From Eretmocerus hayati (Eukaryota > Arthropoda > Insecta > Hymenoptera > Aphelinidae): a stretch of 64,000 nt of DNA. The notes under the pieces are model-generated. The model worked only from the letters and a program-made list of their open reading frames with translations, searched no databases and was not told the origin of the DNA. The translations under genes were made by a program, and so were the position numbers. How positions within the stretch are numbered: position 1 is the first letter of the stretch; every line of letters begins with the position of its first letter. This document shows positions 44,201 through 54,625 of this stretch, in pieces. The stretch lies in the NCBI GenBank assembly GCA_029851415.1, contig CM056742.1, positions 112,346,246-112,410,245 of the forward strand, given 5' to 3'.

Positions 44201-45026
44201 CAGTAGAACTCGGTTATAACGAGAACTCGGTTATAACGAGCAAATTTTGAAAATTTGGTTGGTTTGTGTACTAAGTAAATGGAATCAGCCTCGGTTGTAA
44301 CGAGCAAAAATTTTGCCCGAATTTGGATTTGGACCTCTGCTATAGCGAGCAGATACGATTTCAACGCTACGTGATGGTGAATATGAGAGCTTGGCATTAT
44401 CTGTGAACAGGTATCATCATATTGAAATCAGTAGAATTGATGCAAGCGACATGGAAACCAATGAAAGGAAAGCTTTTACGCTGAAAGGAGAAAACAAAGC
44501 TGAGTTTTGTAAGATCTACAATGTGAGCAGGTCAACGAAATCAACGATCTTGATGATTCGAACAACTTTCATCTAATTAATGAAAATAGTTATGATGAAC
44601 TTTCTTACCACAATTGAAAGTTGAAACACATTGTTCATAAACACAATATTCGAGCCAAGGAACAAACATTGATCACTGATTTGGAGAGAGATACAATCTT
44701 GTTCACGTGATTATGATAGAAGTGGGATGAAGTGCTCAATATTGCATTTTTTGGATCGGCTTACCATTTTTTGATTCATCTTGCTGAATGCGAATCTATA
44801 TCTATGTACACATCCAAGTATACCTTTCTCATATCTTTTCTGTATGTAACATTGAAAGTCCAGTTTAGGAGTGAAACTCGATTGAATGACATTTTCTTAT
44901 GTAAGATGATCAATTTATCACTTAATGATACTATATACGCGTAGATCCAACCATTTTGAGTCAACCTCGGTTATAACGAGGAAATTTTGCCGGTCCCTTG
45001 GAGCTCGTTATAACCGAGTTCTACTG
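44201..45026 (+). mobile_element. Complete but internally deleted pogo/Tigger-like element
   Basis: The 826-bp element has termini CAGTAGAACTCGGTTATAAC and, inverted, GTTATAACCGAGTTCTACTG. TA is present on each side (44199-44200 and 45027-45028). Subterminal CTCGGTT(A/G)TAACGAG copies occur near both ends. A remnant of the transposase DNA-binding domain remains at 44391-44576. The TIR style and TA target fit the pogo/Tigger group. The left end matches the fragment at 2446-2541. Confidence 0.85.
44391..44576 (+). pseudogene. pogo transposase remnant, CENP-B-type helix-turn-helix
   Basis: The 61-codon frame contains ERKAFTLKGENKAEFCKIYN followed by VSRSTKSTILMI. This corresponds to the start of the CENP-B N-terminal/psq helix-turn-helix of pogo transposases (RKALTLKEK..., then a xxFGIPxSTLSTILK-type recognition helix). 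Several residues between the two halves are missing, consistent with an internal deletion. The remaining DDE catalytic domain is not present in this short element. Confidence 0.6.
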
Positions 45027-45570
45027 TAGTTGAATTTTCAACCAAACTGGTTGAATTTTCAACCAAATCGGTTGAAGTTTTAACCAAATGGTTGAGATTT
45101 TTCGGAAAAATTTTTCACAGAACGAAAATTATTAGAACTTTCGAGCATCATATTTTCTTCTTGGGGATTTTCTTAAACTTTCAGAGATCCTCAATCCTGT
45201 GTGACTTCAATGGTTCAATTGTGAAGAGGAGTGATGGGTTGACAAATGAAGTTATAGGTTATTTACACCTAAATAACAAAAATACACTGATTCGATCGGA
45301 AGTTACTCGTTGCGCGGTTGCGAGATATGAGAATCGACCGCAGGGATCCAACACTGCGCGTGAGAAAACGTGCAAAATTGAAGACCGCGAGGATATATAC
45401 AAAAACAAAGTGAGCGGATAATCATAGTCGTTTGATACACTGTGTATGGAAGTGTATTTTTCCATGCAGTGTACGTACAAGTGTACTTGAGCACAGTTCG
45501 ACGGCTTTTAATCACAGTTTATCAAAAAGCATAGTTTGTTTCACATTTTTTCGTTTTCTGATTTGTCACA

Positions 45571-45625
45571 CGGGAGTAAAATCTATTTCCAACATAGGGC
45601 AACTAAAGCACCACTTTTACTCCCG
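45571..45625. repeat. Short inverted repeat with CGGGAGTAAAA ends
   Basis: CGGGAGTAAAA at 45571 is mirrored by TTTTACTCCCG ending at 45625. A related GGGAGTAATATACTATTTT phrase lies near 45771, and the hairpin at 47943-48074 uses the same GGGAGTAAA motif. Together they suggest a small repeat family. Confidence 0.4.
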
Positions 45626-46021
45626 TCTGCGAACATAGAATTGGTGTTTATTTGCCCTAACGCTAAAAAATAGCACTCGCTTCTAGCTCGACAGGCCGTG
45701 TTGTGGCACGAATTTTTTCCTTCGTTGCACTCAGGAAAAACTACGCGCCAAAAACAGCCAGACCTCGCATCGGGAGTAATATACTATTTTGGCTATAGGG
45801 ACATTCCATGATTTTTGCACTCTCGTAATGATTCCGAGCCTGGGGTTTGGGACGGGAACCCATCGCTCGGACGTGGAAAAAATGTTTACAACCTTGCATT
45901 AAAGTGTACTATGATGATTTTGGATTGAGATTATAATATAACATAATTAAGTGACGTGCAAATTCCTGTCCGTCCGGATCCTCCGATCAGCGCTGCCAAA
46001 CTAGAGTCGCGGTCGAGAATC

Positions 46022-46130
46022 AGTGCTGCCAACTTGACGTAAAGTGTGTGTGTATATATATATATATATGTCTCTATAAAATATATATGTGACGGAAAAT
46101 TATGTGTGCGTCAAGTTGGCAGTTCTGGTT
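46022..46130. repeat. Hairpin enclosing a TA/TG microsatellite
   Basis: AGTGCTGCCAACTTGACG at 46022 and the mirrored CGTCAAGTTGGCAGTTCT near 46112-46129 form a stem around a TGTGTGTATATATATA tract. Possibly a very small MITE. A related phrase, AGCGCTGCCAA, also lies at 45989. Confidence 0.45.
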
Positions 46131-46515
46131 TTCAGTTGCGATCTTTTATGGATTTGCATATACATATATCTGCCCGTGGCTTAATTATGTTCATTTATTT
46201 ATATGTTGTGTAAGTGTGTTGATGTGAATCCTCTATATGAGGCAGTCCATACACGAAAACTTACCGCATCAACACAGTGAAATCTCCCTTAGCGGACACC
46301 TCTGGTAAGCGGGCACCTCTCAGTAACGGACGATTTTCGTGCGACCGGCAGAAATGTATTGGTTCTTATGAGATCGAATCTTCCGGTTAGCGGACACTCT
46401 AAATAGCGGACAACTCTCTTCACGGACGCCCAGAATCGACAGTTAACGGACACTTGTTGAACATCGTTCGTCAATCAAGGCGTGTTTGTTCAACTCGTTC
46501 GGGTCTTATTATGCT

Positions 46516-47823
46516 CCACGGTTCGGTTGAACTAGCTTTAACCCAAAAGTGCTTGCACTTTCATTTTCTTTGAACTGGCTTCGAGTACATAATGAATGTG
46601 ACTTTTCCCAACAAGAATGAAAAAAATCTGTGGAGCCGTATTTAAGGAAAATTGATTTCAAAATTTTTAGATTATCGTATCTTTGTCTATCAAACAGAGG
46701 TGAAAAATGATCCTCCGTATAGATGTACTACTTGCCTCATGAGATCATCTCTCTTTAAAGATCGTCGTGTAATAATAAGATGTTCTCAAAAATTTGGTAT
46801 AATAATTTCATTGTGGATGAACGAATAGAATAATACAAATATGGGCACTGTTGTACGCACGCACAGCCCTCAAAAGTTTTTCATTATACTTCGGGTTTGC
46901 TCCCGCAACCTCCCACCCATCCCAAGTCAGATTGAAGTCAAAATGCGCAGATTCCATGGATTGTTTGCTAAAAAATTCTAGACCCATCTTCTTCATTTTA
47001 CAGAACTGTTCCACGTGGAAAAACACTGCGTGGAGTTTTGCAGTAACCGGAATTTTCGAACTCTTTTTTGGAAATTGCTCAGACATGATTTATAGCCAGA
47101 TTTTAGATCGTTTCTAGTACACGGATGCACAACTTTTCCAAGATCCTTGAAATTTTAAGCAAATTTCATTACACCAGGTGTTTTCTGGGCACGGAGGAGA
47201 TCAGTTTTGTCGAGGAGGTTTTTGCAAGAATTGCCTTTGGAAGCAGGACTTTCTCGAGTTATCTCTCGTTGAACGTAACAAGCATTTGCCGAAGCCAATC
47301 TGTGAATAGGCATTCTTAGCGAAATTCTCCGCACGCCGAGCACGCAACGATTTTCACGAAAAAATGGGAGGAGGAGGTTGCCCAAACTCGTGATACATCC
47401 ACATACACATATATATTACGACATGATTTAAACAGAATGTCTAGACAGTCGACATAGTCAACATCGATGGCCCAGAGTGTTGTGTATAATCGGTGGAGCG
47501 TATTTTCGCTCACTATTAGACCTCGCAATTAGATACACAAAAACCGTTGCAAATGTGTCCAGTATATGTTCATGTCAGACGGATCATCGCCCAGGAAGGA
47601 GAACTGACGAGTCTTGGAATTATCGCTGTAATTCACAGCCATGTCAACAGTAAAACTGGGAAATTCCGTCATAAAATCATCCTATTGACTTTTCTCAAAA
47701 ACGGCTTCACAGATTTTTTGATTCTTGTTGGAAGAAGGCACATTTATTATGTACTCAAAGCCAGTTTAAAGAAATACAAAGTGCAAGCACCCTTGGGTTA
47801 AAGCTAGTTCAACCGAACCTTGG
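46516..47823. mobile_element. Nested element with about 80-bp terminal inverted repeats
   Basis: The left end GGTTCGGTTGAACTAGCTTT continues through AACCCAAAAGTGCTTGCACTTTC and GAGTACATAAT. The right end mirrors this: TTATGTACTC, then GTGCAAGCACCCTTGGGTTA, then AAGCTAGTTCAACCGAACC. The interior (about 1.1 kb) has no recognised transposase, only short frames. It lies just 5' of the pogo transposase start, so it is younger than its host. No target duplication was resolved. Confidence 0.75.
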
Positions 47824-47829
47824 CTCGCG

Positions 47830-47949
47830 ATGGCTGAGAAACGTAAGCGACTGACAGTGCAAGGCAAGCTCAAAGTCATCAATGCGTGTGAGAATGAAAA
47901 CTTGAGGATCCGGAATGCAGCTGATAATCAGTTTCAAAAGCGAAAATAG
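47830..47949 (+). pseudogene. pogo transposase N-terminus (CENP-B-type HTH)
   Basis: The 40-codon frame begins MAEKRKRLTVQGKLKVINAC and continues ENENLRIRNAADNQF before a stop. It closely resembles the first helix-turn-helix of CENP-B/pogo proteins (KRK.LT...K..VI.....G....AA..F). The start codon lies 7 bp after the right end of the nested element and the frame ends at the edge of a small hairpin. The rest of the transposase is absent. The domain call is supported by strong local similarity, but the gene is a stub. Confidence 0.7.
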
Positions 47950-48074
47950 TACAATACGCAACTAGGGAGTAAAAGGGGACGACTCCCTCCCGAGTGGATA
48001 TTAGCGCTCAAGGCGCAGCTGAGGGCAACAAAAACCCTCCTCTTTACTCCCCAGTTGCGTATTATACTATTTTA
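47943..48074. repeat. Hairpin MITE with GCAACTAGGGAGTAAA arms
   Basis: The left arm AAAATAGTACAATACGCAAC then TAGGGAGTAAAAGG is mirrored by CCTCTTTACTCCCCAGTTGC then GTATTATACTATTTT. The loop is about 60 bp. It truncates the pogo HTH frame. The GGGAGTAAA motif links it to 45571-45625. Confidence 0.65.
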
Positions 48075-48309
48075 CTACGAGGGAACAAAAACTCGCGTCA
48101 CTTGCGTCCCGCGAAGCAGATGTTCAACTACTCAGCAGAACCACTTGCAATAAAAACGAGATTATTTTCACCATTTACGAAAATTCTGCCTTTTTGGTGA
48201 AAATTCCGATTAGTAGACGCCTCTGAATAACGGACACTTTTGATGCGACCGGAGGTGTCCGTTATTGGGAGATTTCACTGTATATATACATATTGACCTG
48301 CATGCTGGG

Positions 48310-48375
48310 GCCGGCTCGAGGATATGAGTGTTTGTGTGTGTGTGCGTGTATGTGTGTATATGTGTGTGTATTTTA
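48310..48375 (+). repeat. TG-rich microsatellite
   Basis: GTTTGTGTGTGTGTGCGTG followed by TATGTGTGTATATGTGTGTG. Simple repeat. Confidence 0.8.
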
Positions 48376-49399
48376 TGATTTTGTGTATGGTCACGAATCC
48401 GTAATTTGGTTCTTTCCGTGTTCGGTCGTACACAGTGGAGTTAGTCACTCTTGTGCTCAGGGCCTAAACGGAAATTACCTAACGGTATCGTTTTTCACGC
48501 TTTCGAACGTGTATCTATGTAAATGTATGTAAAGTGTAGTATATGTGAGTATTTAATTATGTAGTGTGTTCTGAATGTGTTTGAGTGTTTTTGTTTATAT
48601 ATTGGGGTGATATATATTTATAGTTCATGTGGTATTAATTGAATGATCATATTATATGAATTGAAGAGAGTTGTTTTAAAAATATTCGAAAATTGAATTG
48701 AGATACCTATTCCAGCTACTTCTAATTAATTGTAAGAAACAATAATGGAATGATAAATGAGAGGAAATTCGAATTATTCCTGATAGAATATTGAATTCAT
48801 TTTATAATACAGTCTATTTATGTCTGTTCGCAGCCCATAATTTCAAACTTACAATAGAATATACAATCCTATGGATGAGTCATTGATAACAGAGAACCTT
48901 CAAAGGATGTGTGTAGAATCACTCAGGATTGTAGGGACTCTACTGGGCTGGAATTCTATATTAGGATCCGTCTGTTAGCTAATGAAAACACCTAATACTT
49001 GTCATTACCTCAGCACTTTTGTGACGCACCCTTCCGCAGGCGATAGTCAAGTGTTGAATTCTTTGTTTGTTTTTGTCACGTCATTTTGGAAGTTGAATTC
49101 CTCACTATAATGTAATCTTTCAAATTTTGCAGAATTATCTAATATTTTGAAGTGAACCTGTCCTATCGTCATGGTCTTGATTTGGATGGGAAAAAAGGAG
49201 TAATGTTTCTTACAGTCAATTTGAAATTGTCGGAAATATTTTTGGAAATAATTGGAATTTTTGAATATCCAATATCATCTTTCCTTATTCTAATAATCAT
49301 TTTTTAAATTTTTGTTATGGGGATCGAATTTTGTTGTGAGTTCTATTTCTTATTTGGAATGAAATGACACGAAAGGGAAGAGACGGCTAATTTTTCCGT
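48376..49399. other. No gene recognised
   Basis: AT-rich sequence with only short open frames. No repeat boundary seen until the giant foldback begins. Confidence 0.5.
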
Positions 49400-52300
49400 T
49401 AGGCCAGTAATTCTAGCTCTGAATTCGTGAGTTTTCGACATGAGTGCCAAAGGACGGTTCTATTTTTTTTTTCGATGCGGGATACCCTATAGAACACCCC
49501 CCCATAAAATGGAACAACCCCAGGGGTGCGCAAAAAATTACAACAACGAAATAGTGCAAAATTTTGCACTTTTTTGCGTTATTTCGCATCCCGGGGAGCC
49601 GTTATAATATTTGGATCATTTCTCATGGTACTATGTTGTAGGCAATGAAATTCTTTAAATTTAAAAAAAAAACCATAGTAAAAGTCTTTTTGTAACTCGA
49701 GATAATTAGCAACAAAGCTGGAAAATGCCAAAAATTTCCTTCATTTTTCATTTTGAGGGAAGCCAATGGATCGATGTGTACTTGCTGGAAAATGTAGCTC
49801 TCATAAAGTACTATATGTAAAAAAAAAATCAGAGCGATCCGTCAATAAACATTGACGCTATTGTAATTGTTTATCCGAAATTGTTGTTTTTTGCAATAGC
49901 CGTAAAAATTTTGCGCGTGCACTAAAGTTGTCGCAAAAAATCAGAGAGCTTCCTGGAACCCTCAACTATAAGATGCGATCATAAAACCGGTCACTTTGTT
50001 ACAAAAAATCGTCTCTGGAGCCAATTGTTTATAAAAATCGGAAATTGCCGATTTTATTTTGCACACAATTCCGCGAGTAATGGATATATGGAAAAATTCT
50101 TTTTTTGACGTTGTAGTACTAATTCTGCTCTAAATTTGAAAAAAAAACATCACTCCACGACCTTTTGGACCGGAGATACCGATTTTTTTTTTAAAATCGA
50201 TATCTTATGAACAATTGAATATTAAGGGCCGAAATTTGCGGGAAATGGTAGAAAAATGTTCAAAGTTTCATATACAGAATGTTTGGTTCACATACCTTGA
50301 CTTGCGTCCTTGTCCCAGCAGGTGAAAGTTAATGTTTCCTTTATCTCGCTTGAAAAAAGCTGTAGGGGTGAGGAGTGGGGGTACTCCCGCGGCAGCGTGG
50401 CGGGCCGACCAGAAACTGAGCCGCGCTCTTCAAATCCGAGCGCTCGGAATTTTTGACGATATCTCGGGTCCTACGGGACCGTTTTTGATCATTTTTTTTT
50501 TAATTTGGGGTAGCTTCCAGAAAAAAACACAATGGCGTATTAATTATAAGGATTTGAACGGCCATTTTGGGTGTATAAGGGGTACCGTGAAAATAAGAGG
50601 TTTTGGTCCAATTTTTCCCGTGTATCAACTTATGCTTCTCACAGAAACATTCTGAATCTGTTGAACGTGGATAATCGATAAGGGAAAGCTCCTCGGAAAA
50701 TTTGAAAATTATGAAAAATTTTCCGAAAAAAAAAAAATTCTCTTGAAAAGCGCATAATCACCAAAAAAATAAGCAAAGGGAACACCATATCAGTTTTTAT
50801 TCTGGAAAATCCGGAATTCGGGAAATATTTCCAAGTTTCACCACAACAATTCATAAGATGCCAATTCTTCCAAGAGAGATTTTTATTCGTACTACACTAT
50901 GATGAGCTGTGATAAAGAAAAACAGAAATTTTGTAATGAAGAATCAAAGTCCATAGCATATACTTTTCATTGCGTGTCAGCATTAGATGTTGTAATGAAA
51001 ACGCCCACAGCCTCCCGCGTATTGATGTCGCGAAGATTACGCCCCGGGAAATCCCAATTGTCGAAACCTGGAATCGGATCTGGTAATTGCACTGGCTGGG
51101 GATCTACTATGAGCCTAGCCGGTCCAAAGCGACGATTAGGCATGTTTAGAGTTAGATTTTGTGGCGAAATTTCATCAGCCTTGGAGGTCGTCTCGTGTAC
51201 TATCGGCTTGCACATTTTGTGTATGATCAATCTAACAAAAATTATTTCCGAGTCATTCGTCAATTAGGTCGTAACCGGTATCGTTCGCTTCGACACAATA
51301 CTCACAATTATCGAGATCCAACGAATAATTAGTAAATCGTCAGTGGTATCTTTACGAGTTGAGACCCTGCACCGTCATGCAAAAGAATTGACGACGTTTC
51401 ACGTGCACTCCAGCACTATCCAACATGTATAGCACAATAATCCAGATCTTTTGTCAAAATTTTATGTCACAGTCTCACTGCACTTATACAACATTCGCCT
51501 TTCCAGAATGAAAACTGATATGGTGTTCCCTCTGCTTATTTTTTTGGTGATTATGCGCTTTTCAAGAGAATTTTTTTTTTTTTCGGAAAATTTTTCATAA
51601 TTTTCAAATTTTCCGAGGAGCTTTCCCTTATCGATTATCCACGTTCAACAGATTCAGAATGTTTCTGTGAGAAGCATAAGTTGATACACGGGAAAAATTG
51701 GACCAAAACCTCTTATTTTCACGGTACCCCTTATACACCCAAAATGGCCGTTCAAATCCTTATAATTAATACGCCATTGTGTTTTTTTCTGAAAGCTACC
51801 CCAAATTAAAAAAAAATGATCAAAAACGGTCCCGTAGGACCCGAGATATCGTCAAAAATTCCGAGCGCTCGGATTTGAAGAGCGCGGCTCAGTTTCTGGT
51901 CGGCCCGCCACGCTGCCGCGGGAGTACCCCCACTTCTCACCCCTACAGCTTTTTTCAAGCGAGATAAAGGAAACATTAACTTTCACCTGCTGGGACAAGG
52001 ACGCAAGTCAAGGTATGTGAACCAAACATTCTGTATATGAAACTTTGAACATTTTTCTACCATTTCCCGCAAATTTCGGCCCTTAATATTCAATTGTTTA
52101 TAAGATATCGATTTTTAAAAAAAAATCGGTATCTCCGGTCCAAAAGGTCGTGGAGTGATGTTTTTTTTTTCAAATTTAGAGCAGAATTAGTACTACAACG
52201 TCAAAAAAAGAATTTTTCCATATATCCATTACTCGCGGAATTGTGTGCAAAATAAAATCGGCAATTTCCGATTTTTATAAACAATTGGCTCCAGAGACGA

Positions 52301-52901
52301 TTTTTTGTAACAAAGTGACCGGTTTTATGATCGCATCTTATAGTTGAGGGTTCCAGGAAGCTCTCTGATTTTTTGCGACAACTTTAGTGCACGCGCAAAA
52401 TTTTTACGGCTATTGCAAAAAACAACAATTTCGGATAAACAATTACAATAGCGTCAATGTTTATTGACGGATCGCTCTGATTTTTTTTTTACATATAGTA
52501 CTTTATGAGAGCTACATTTTCCAGCAAGTACACATCGATCCATTGGCTTCCCTCAAAATGAAAAATGAAGGAAATTTTTGGCATTTTCCAGCTTTGTTGC
52601 TAATTATCTCGAGTTACAAAAAGAATTTTAGAATGGTTTTTTTTTTTTAAATTTAAAGAATTTCATTGCCTACAACATAGTACCATGAGAAATGATCCAA
52701 ATATTATAACGGCTCCCCGGGATGCGAAATAACGCAAAAAAGTGCAAAATTTTGCACTATTTTGTTGTTGTAATTTTTTGCGCACCCCTGGGGTTGTTCC
52801 ATTTTATGGGGGGGTGTTCTATAGGGTATCCCGCATCGAAAAAAAAATAGAACCGTCCTTTGGCACTCATGCACAGTTCGAAGTCTAGAATTACTGGCCT
52901 A
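49400..52901. mobile_element. 3.5-kb foldback with about 1.4-kb inverted arms
   Basis: The arms at 49401-50807 and 51501-52900 are almost perfect reverse complements, with only small length changes in A- and T-runs. Both outer ends read AGGCCAGTAATTCTAG inward, and a TA pair is present at each end (49400-49401 and 52900-52901), which could be a TA target duplication. Inner ends meet at TGATATGGTGTTCCCT and its mirror. The loop is 693 bp. Arms have no recognised transposase. A plus-strand frame at 50332-50655 and its mirror are not supported as genes. Confidence 0.85.
50808..51500. other. Unique loop of the giant foldback
   Basis: This is the only non-palindromic part of the element. On the minus strand there is a 98-codon open frame (50967-51263) with RFGPARLIVDPQPVQLPDPI and PGFDNWDFPGRNLRDINTRE. 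Just upstream in another frame is LDLDNCEYCVEANDTGYDLI, ending in a stop. Both look protein-like in composition, but I recognise no domain. Possible cargo or a transposase remnant; function unknown. Confidence 0.35.
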
Positions 52902-53094
52902 CGTCCCTCATGACTTTATTCGTAATTTGGAGGATCAATTTGACATTATTCTTACATATCCAATAAAACTAAATATTACACGATTATACTATATTATACT
53001 ATTCAATTATACTAAAATATACGAATATATATTATATCATATGATACTGAACATTCCTAATAACTGTATAGATTACCAAAAAAATATTATCCTA

Positions 53095-53427
53095 ACAAGG
53101 GCAACACCAACCTTGTGGGTCCTGGATCTTGACGAAACTTTGGGAATCTTTTTGTTTTGGTGAGAAATGAAGGTACCCAAGAGGATTTCGTCCAATGGGC
53201 CCCCTTTCCCGAGATGCAGCTATGGGAATTAGCAGTGTCCATATAAGCCTATGTTAAAATGACACACATATATAGATATACTGACAATGCTAACCTCCAT
53301 GGCTGAATCCCAGGATAGGAGCCCCATTGGACGAAACCCTCCTGGGTACCTTCATTTCTCACCAAAACGAGGAGATTCCTGAAGTTTCGTCAAGATCCAG
53401 GACCCGCAAGGTTGGTGCCCCCCTCGT
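53095..53427. mobile_element. 330-bp MITE, copy 2
   Basis: Near-identical to 18951-19280, with the same orientation and the same mirrored ends (ACAAGGG.AACACCAACC and GGTTGGTG.CCCCCTCGT). The middle includes ATATATAGATATACTGACAA and TAACCTCCATGGCTG in both copies. It lies directly left of the three-unit tandem repeat. Confidence 0.85.
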
Positions 53428-53909
53428 AAGTATAATTTGAATATTTTTTGTTCACCTGGCTCATTCGAAGGCTCCTTACAGTTGATGCTCCTGTCATCCT
53501 CCCACGAGAACATGAACATCTTGTCAATCCCTTTCCACCGCGTCTGAGTCTGCGGAAACGCCATCACTGCTTGCTCCCAAATGACACCTGAACAATTTTG
53601 CACCATTGCAGCTGCATACACGCTGTAACAATGATGCAGAATTGTTGAGCCCTGAGTCGTGTTCGATGTCTGTTTCAATAGATATGAAAGCAATATTACA
53701 TCATTTCTTGCCGGAATGAAATCGATTTATTTGTTTGTGTGTGTGGGTGTGAGATCGGGTACGTGTGTGTGTGTGTCTGGGTTTGAGCGTACGTATGTAA
53801 GTGTGTGTTGAGTGTGAGTGGGCGCGTGTATTCGTGTGTATTTGACCGGTTATTTTATTTATCGAAAATTACTTTCTTGATTTGATAAATAATGGGATAA
53901 TAACTCACC

Positions 53910-54183
53910 TGTAGTTAGTTGTTGAGTCCACTGATTCCGCGTTGTCTTGGTCCATTGTTGTCTTCGCTTCATCATCTTTTCGACTTGTTGTTGATTTTTC
54001 TGGCATTCTCCCACAAGAACAAGAAGCTCTTGATAGTTTCTTATCACCGCTCCTGAGCCTGTGGGAATGCCATCGCTGCATGTCTTGAATCGACACCTGA
54101 CCAGTTCCGCACCATTGTGGCTGTATGCATGCAGTACAATTATGCAGAACTGTTTTCCCTGAGTCGAGTTCGGCATCTGTTCT
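53910..54183 (-). pseudogene. Exon-like open segment in tandem unit 2
   Basis: On the minus strand the segment is preceded by TTCTCATTCTTATCAG, a good splice-acceptor shape, and ends in CTACAG followed by GTGAGT, a good donor shape. Between them a frame runs MPNSTQGKQFCIIVLHAYSH, then TCSDGIPTGSGAVIRNYQEL, then CQKNQQQVEKMMKRRQQW and ends TQQLTTG. No domain is recognised. Unit 1 has a similar frame with a different reading phase and unit 3 is broken by stops. It may be a repeated exon of an unknown gene or chance. Confidence 0.3.
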
Positions 54184-54539
54184 GATAAGAATGAGAAAAT
54201 ACTATATAATTCTTCGCAAAAATAGAATCGACTTGTTTGTTTGTGTATGTGGGTGTGGGTGTGTGTGCTCGCGTGTGTGTGTGGTTCTAAGTGTGTGCTA
54301 AGTGTGAATGGGTGTATTTATGTGTATTTGATCGGTTATTTCATCCATCAATGAATACTTTTTTTTAATGATGAATAATAAAATAATGACTTAACTTCAA
54401 TTAAGTGTCGATGCCATGGATCCCTTGTTGTCTTGATCCCTTTTTGTCTCCGTTGTACTATCTTCTTGATACAACGGTGAGAGATTCGCATCCACTGTGC
54501 TTGCGGTGAAATGTGGTATTGCACCGGTATCCTCAGCAA

Positions 54540-54625
54540 ATTGTTAGTGCGCCGTCAGTCGATCCGCAGCAAACTGTTGGTGCGCCGTCAGCAGAACAAC
54601 GCGGTGTGTTGTTCTGCTGAGCCGT
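54540..54625. repeat. Short duplication and 12-bp hairpin
   Basis: GCAAATTGTTAGTGCGCCGT and GCAAACTGTTGGTGCGCCGT are direct repeats about 33 bp apart. Right after the second copy, CAGCAGAACAAC and GTTGTTCTGCTG form a perfect 12-bp stem with a 7-base loop. Confidence 0.55.

Larger units (their letters stand above)
44145..45092. repeat. CAACCA/TGGTTG palindromic repeat split by a transposon
   Basis: ACTGGTTGAA.GAAAAATTCAACCAG is found at 44158-44185 with a further TGGTTGAA, and TTGAATTTTCAACCAAACTGG units continue at 45029-45092, repeated three to four times with variation. The unit is a short palindrome (TTCAACCA..TGGTTGAA). The pogo-like element at 44201-45026 lies in the middle, so it inserted into this array. 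Confidence 0.65.
46275..48280 (+). mobile_element. pogo-like element, disrupted by nested insertions
   Basis: The termini are CAGTGAAATCTCCCTTAGCG and, inverted, TTGGGAGATTTCACTG. GCGGACACCTC and GAGGTGTCCG subterminal sequences are mirrored at the two ends, with further GCGGACA copies inside. TA follows the right end at 48281-48282, while CA precedes the left end, so the TA duplication is imperfect. Inside lie a separate element with long inverted repeats (46516-47823), the start of a pogo transposase (47830-47949) and a hairpin (47943-48074). It belongs to a different pogo-like family from 44201-45026. Confidence 0.75.

Noticed and set aside
50332..51967. 107-codon frame in the giant foldback arm
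   Set aside because: Low-complexity, with the mirror arm giving only a shorter frame. No domain or conserved start.
49400..52901. Assembly artefact producing the giant palindrome
   Set aside because: Not fully excluded, but a unique 693-bp loop, small differences between arms and distinct outer flanks favour a real element.
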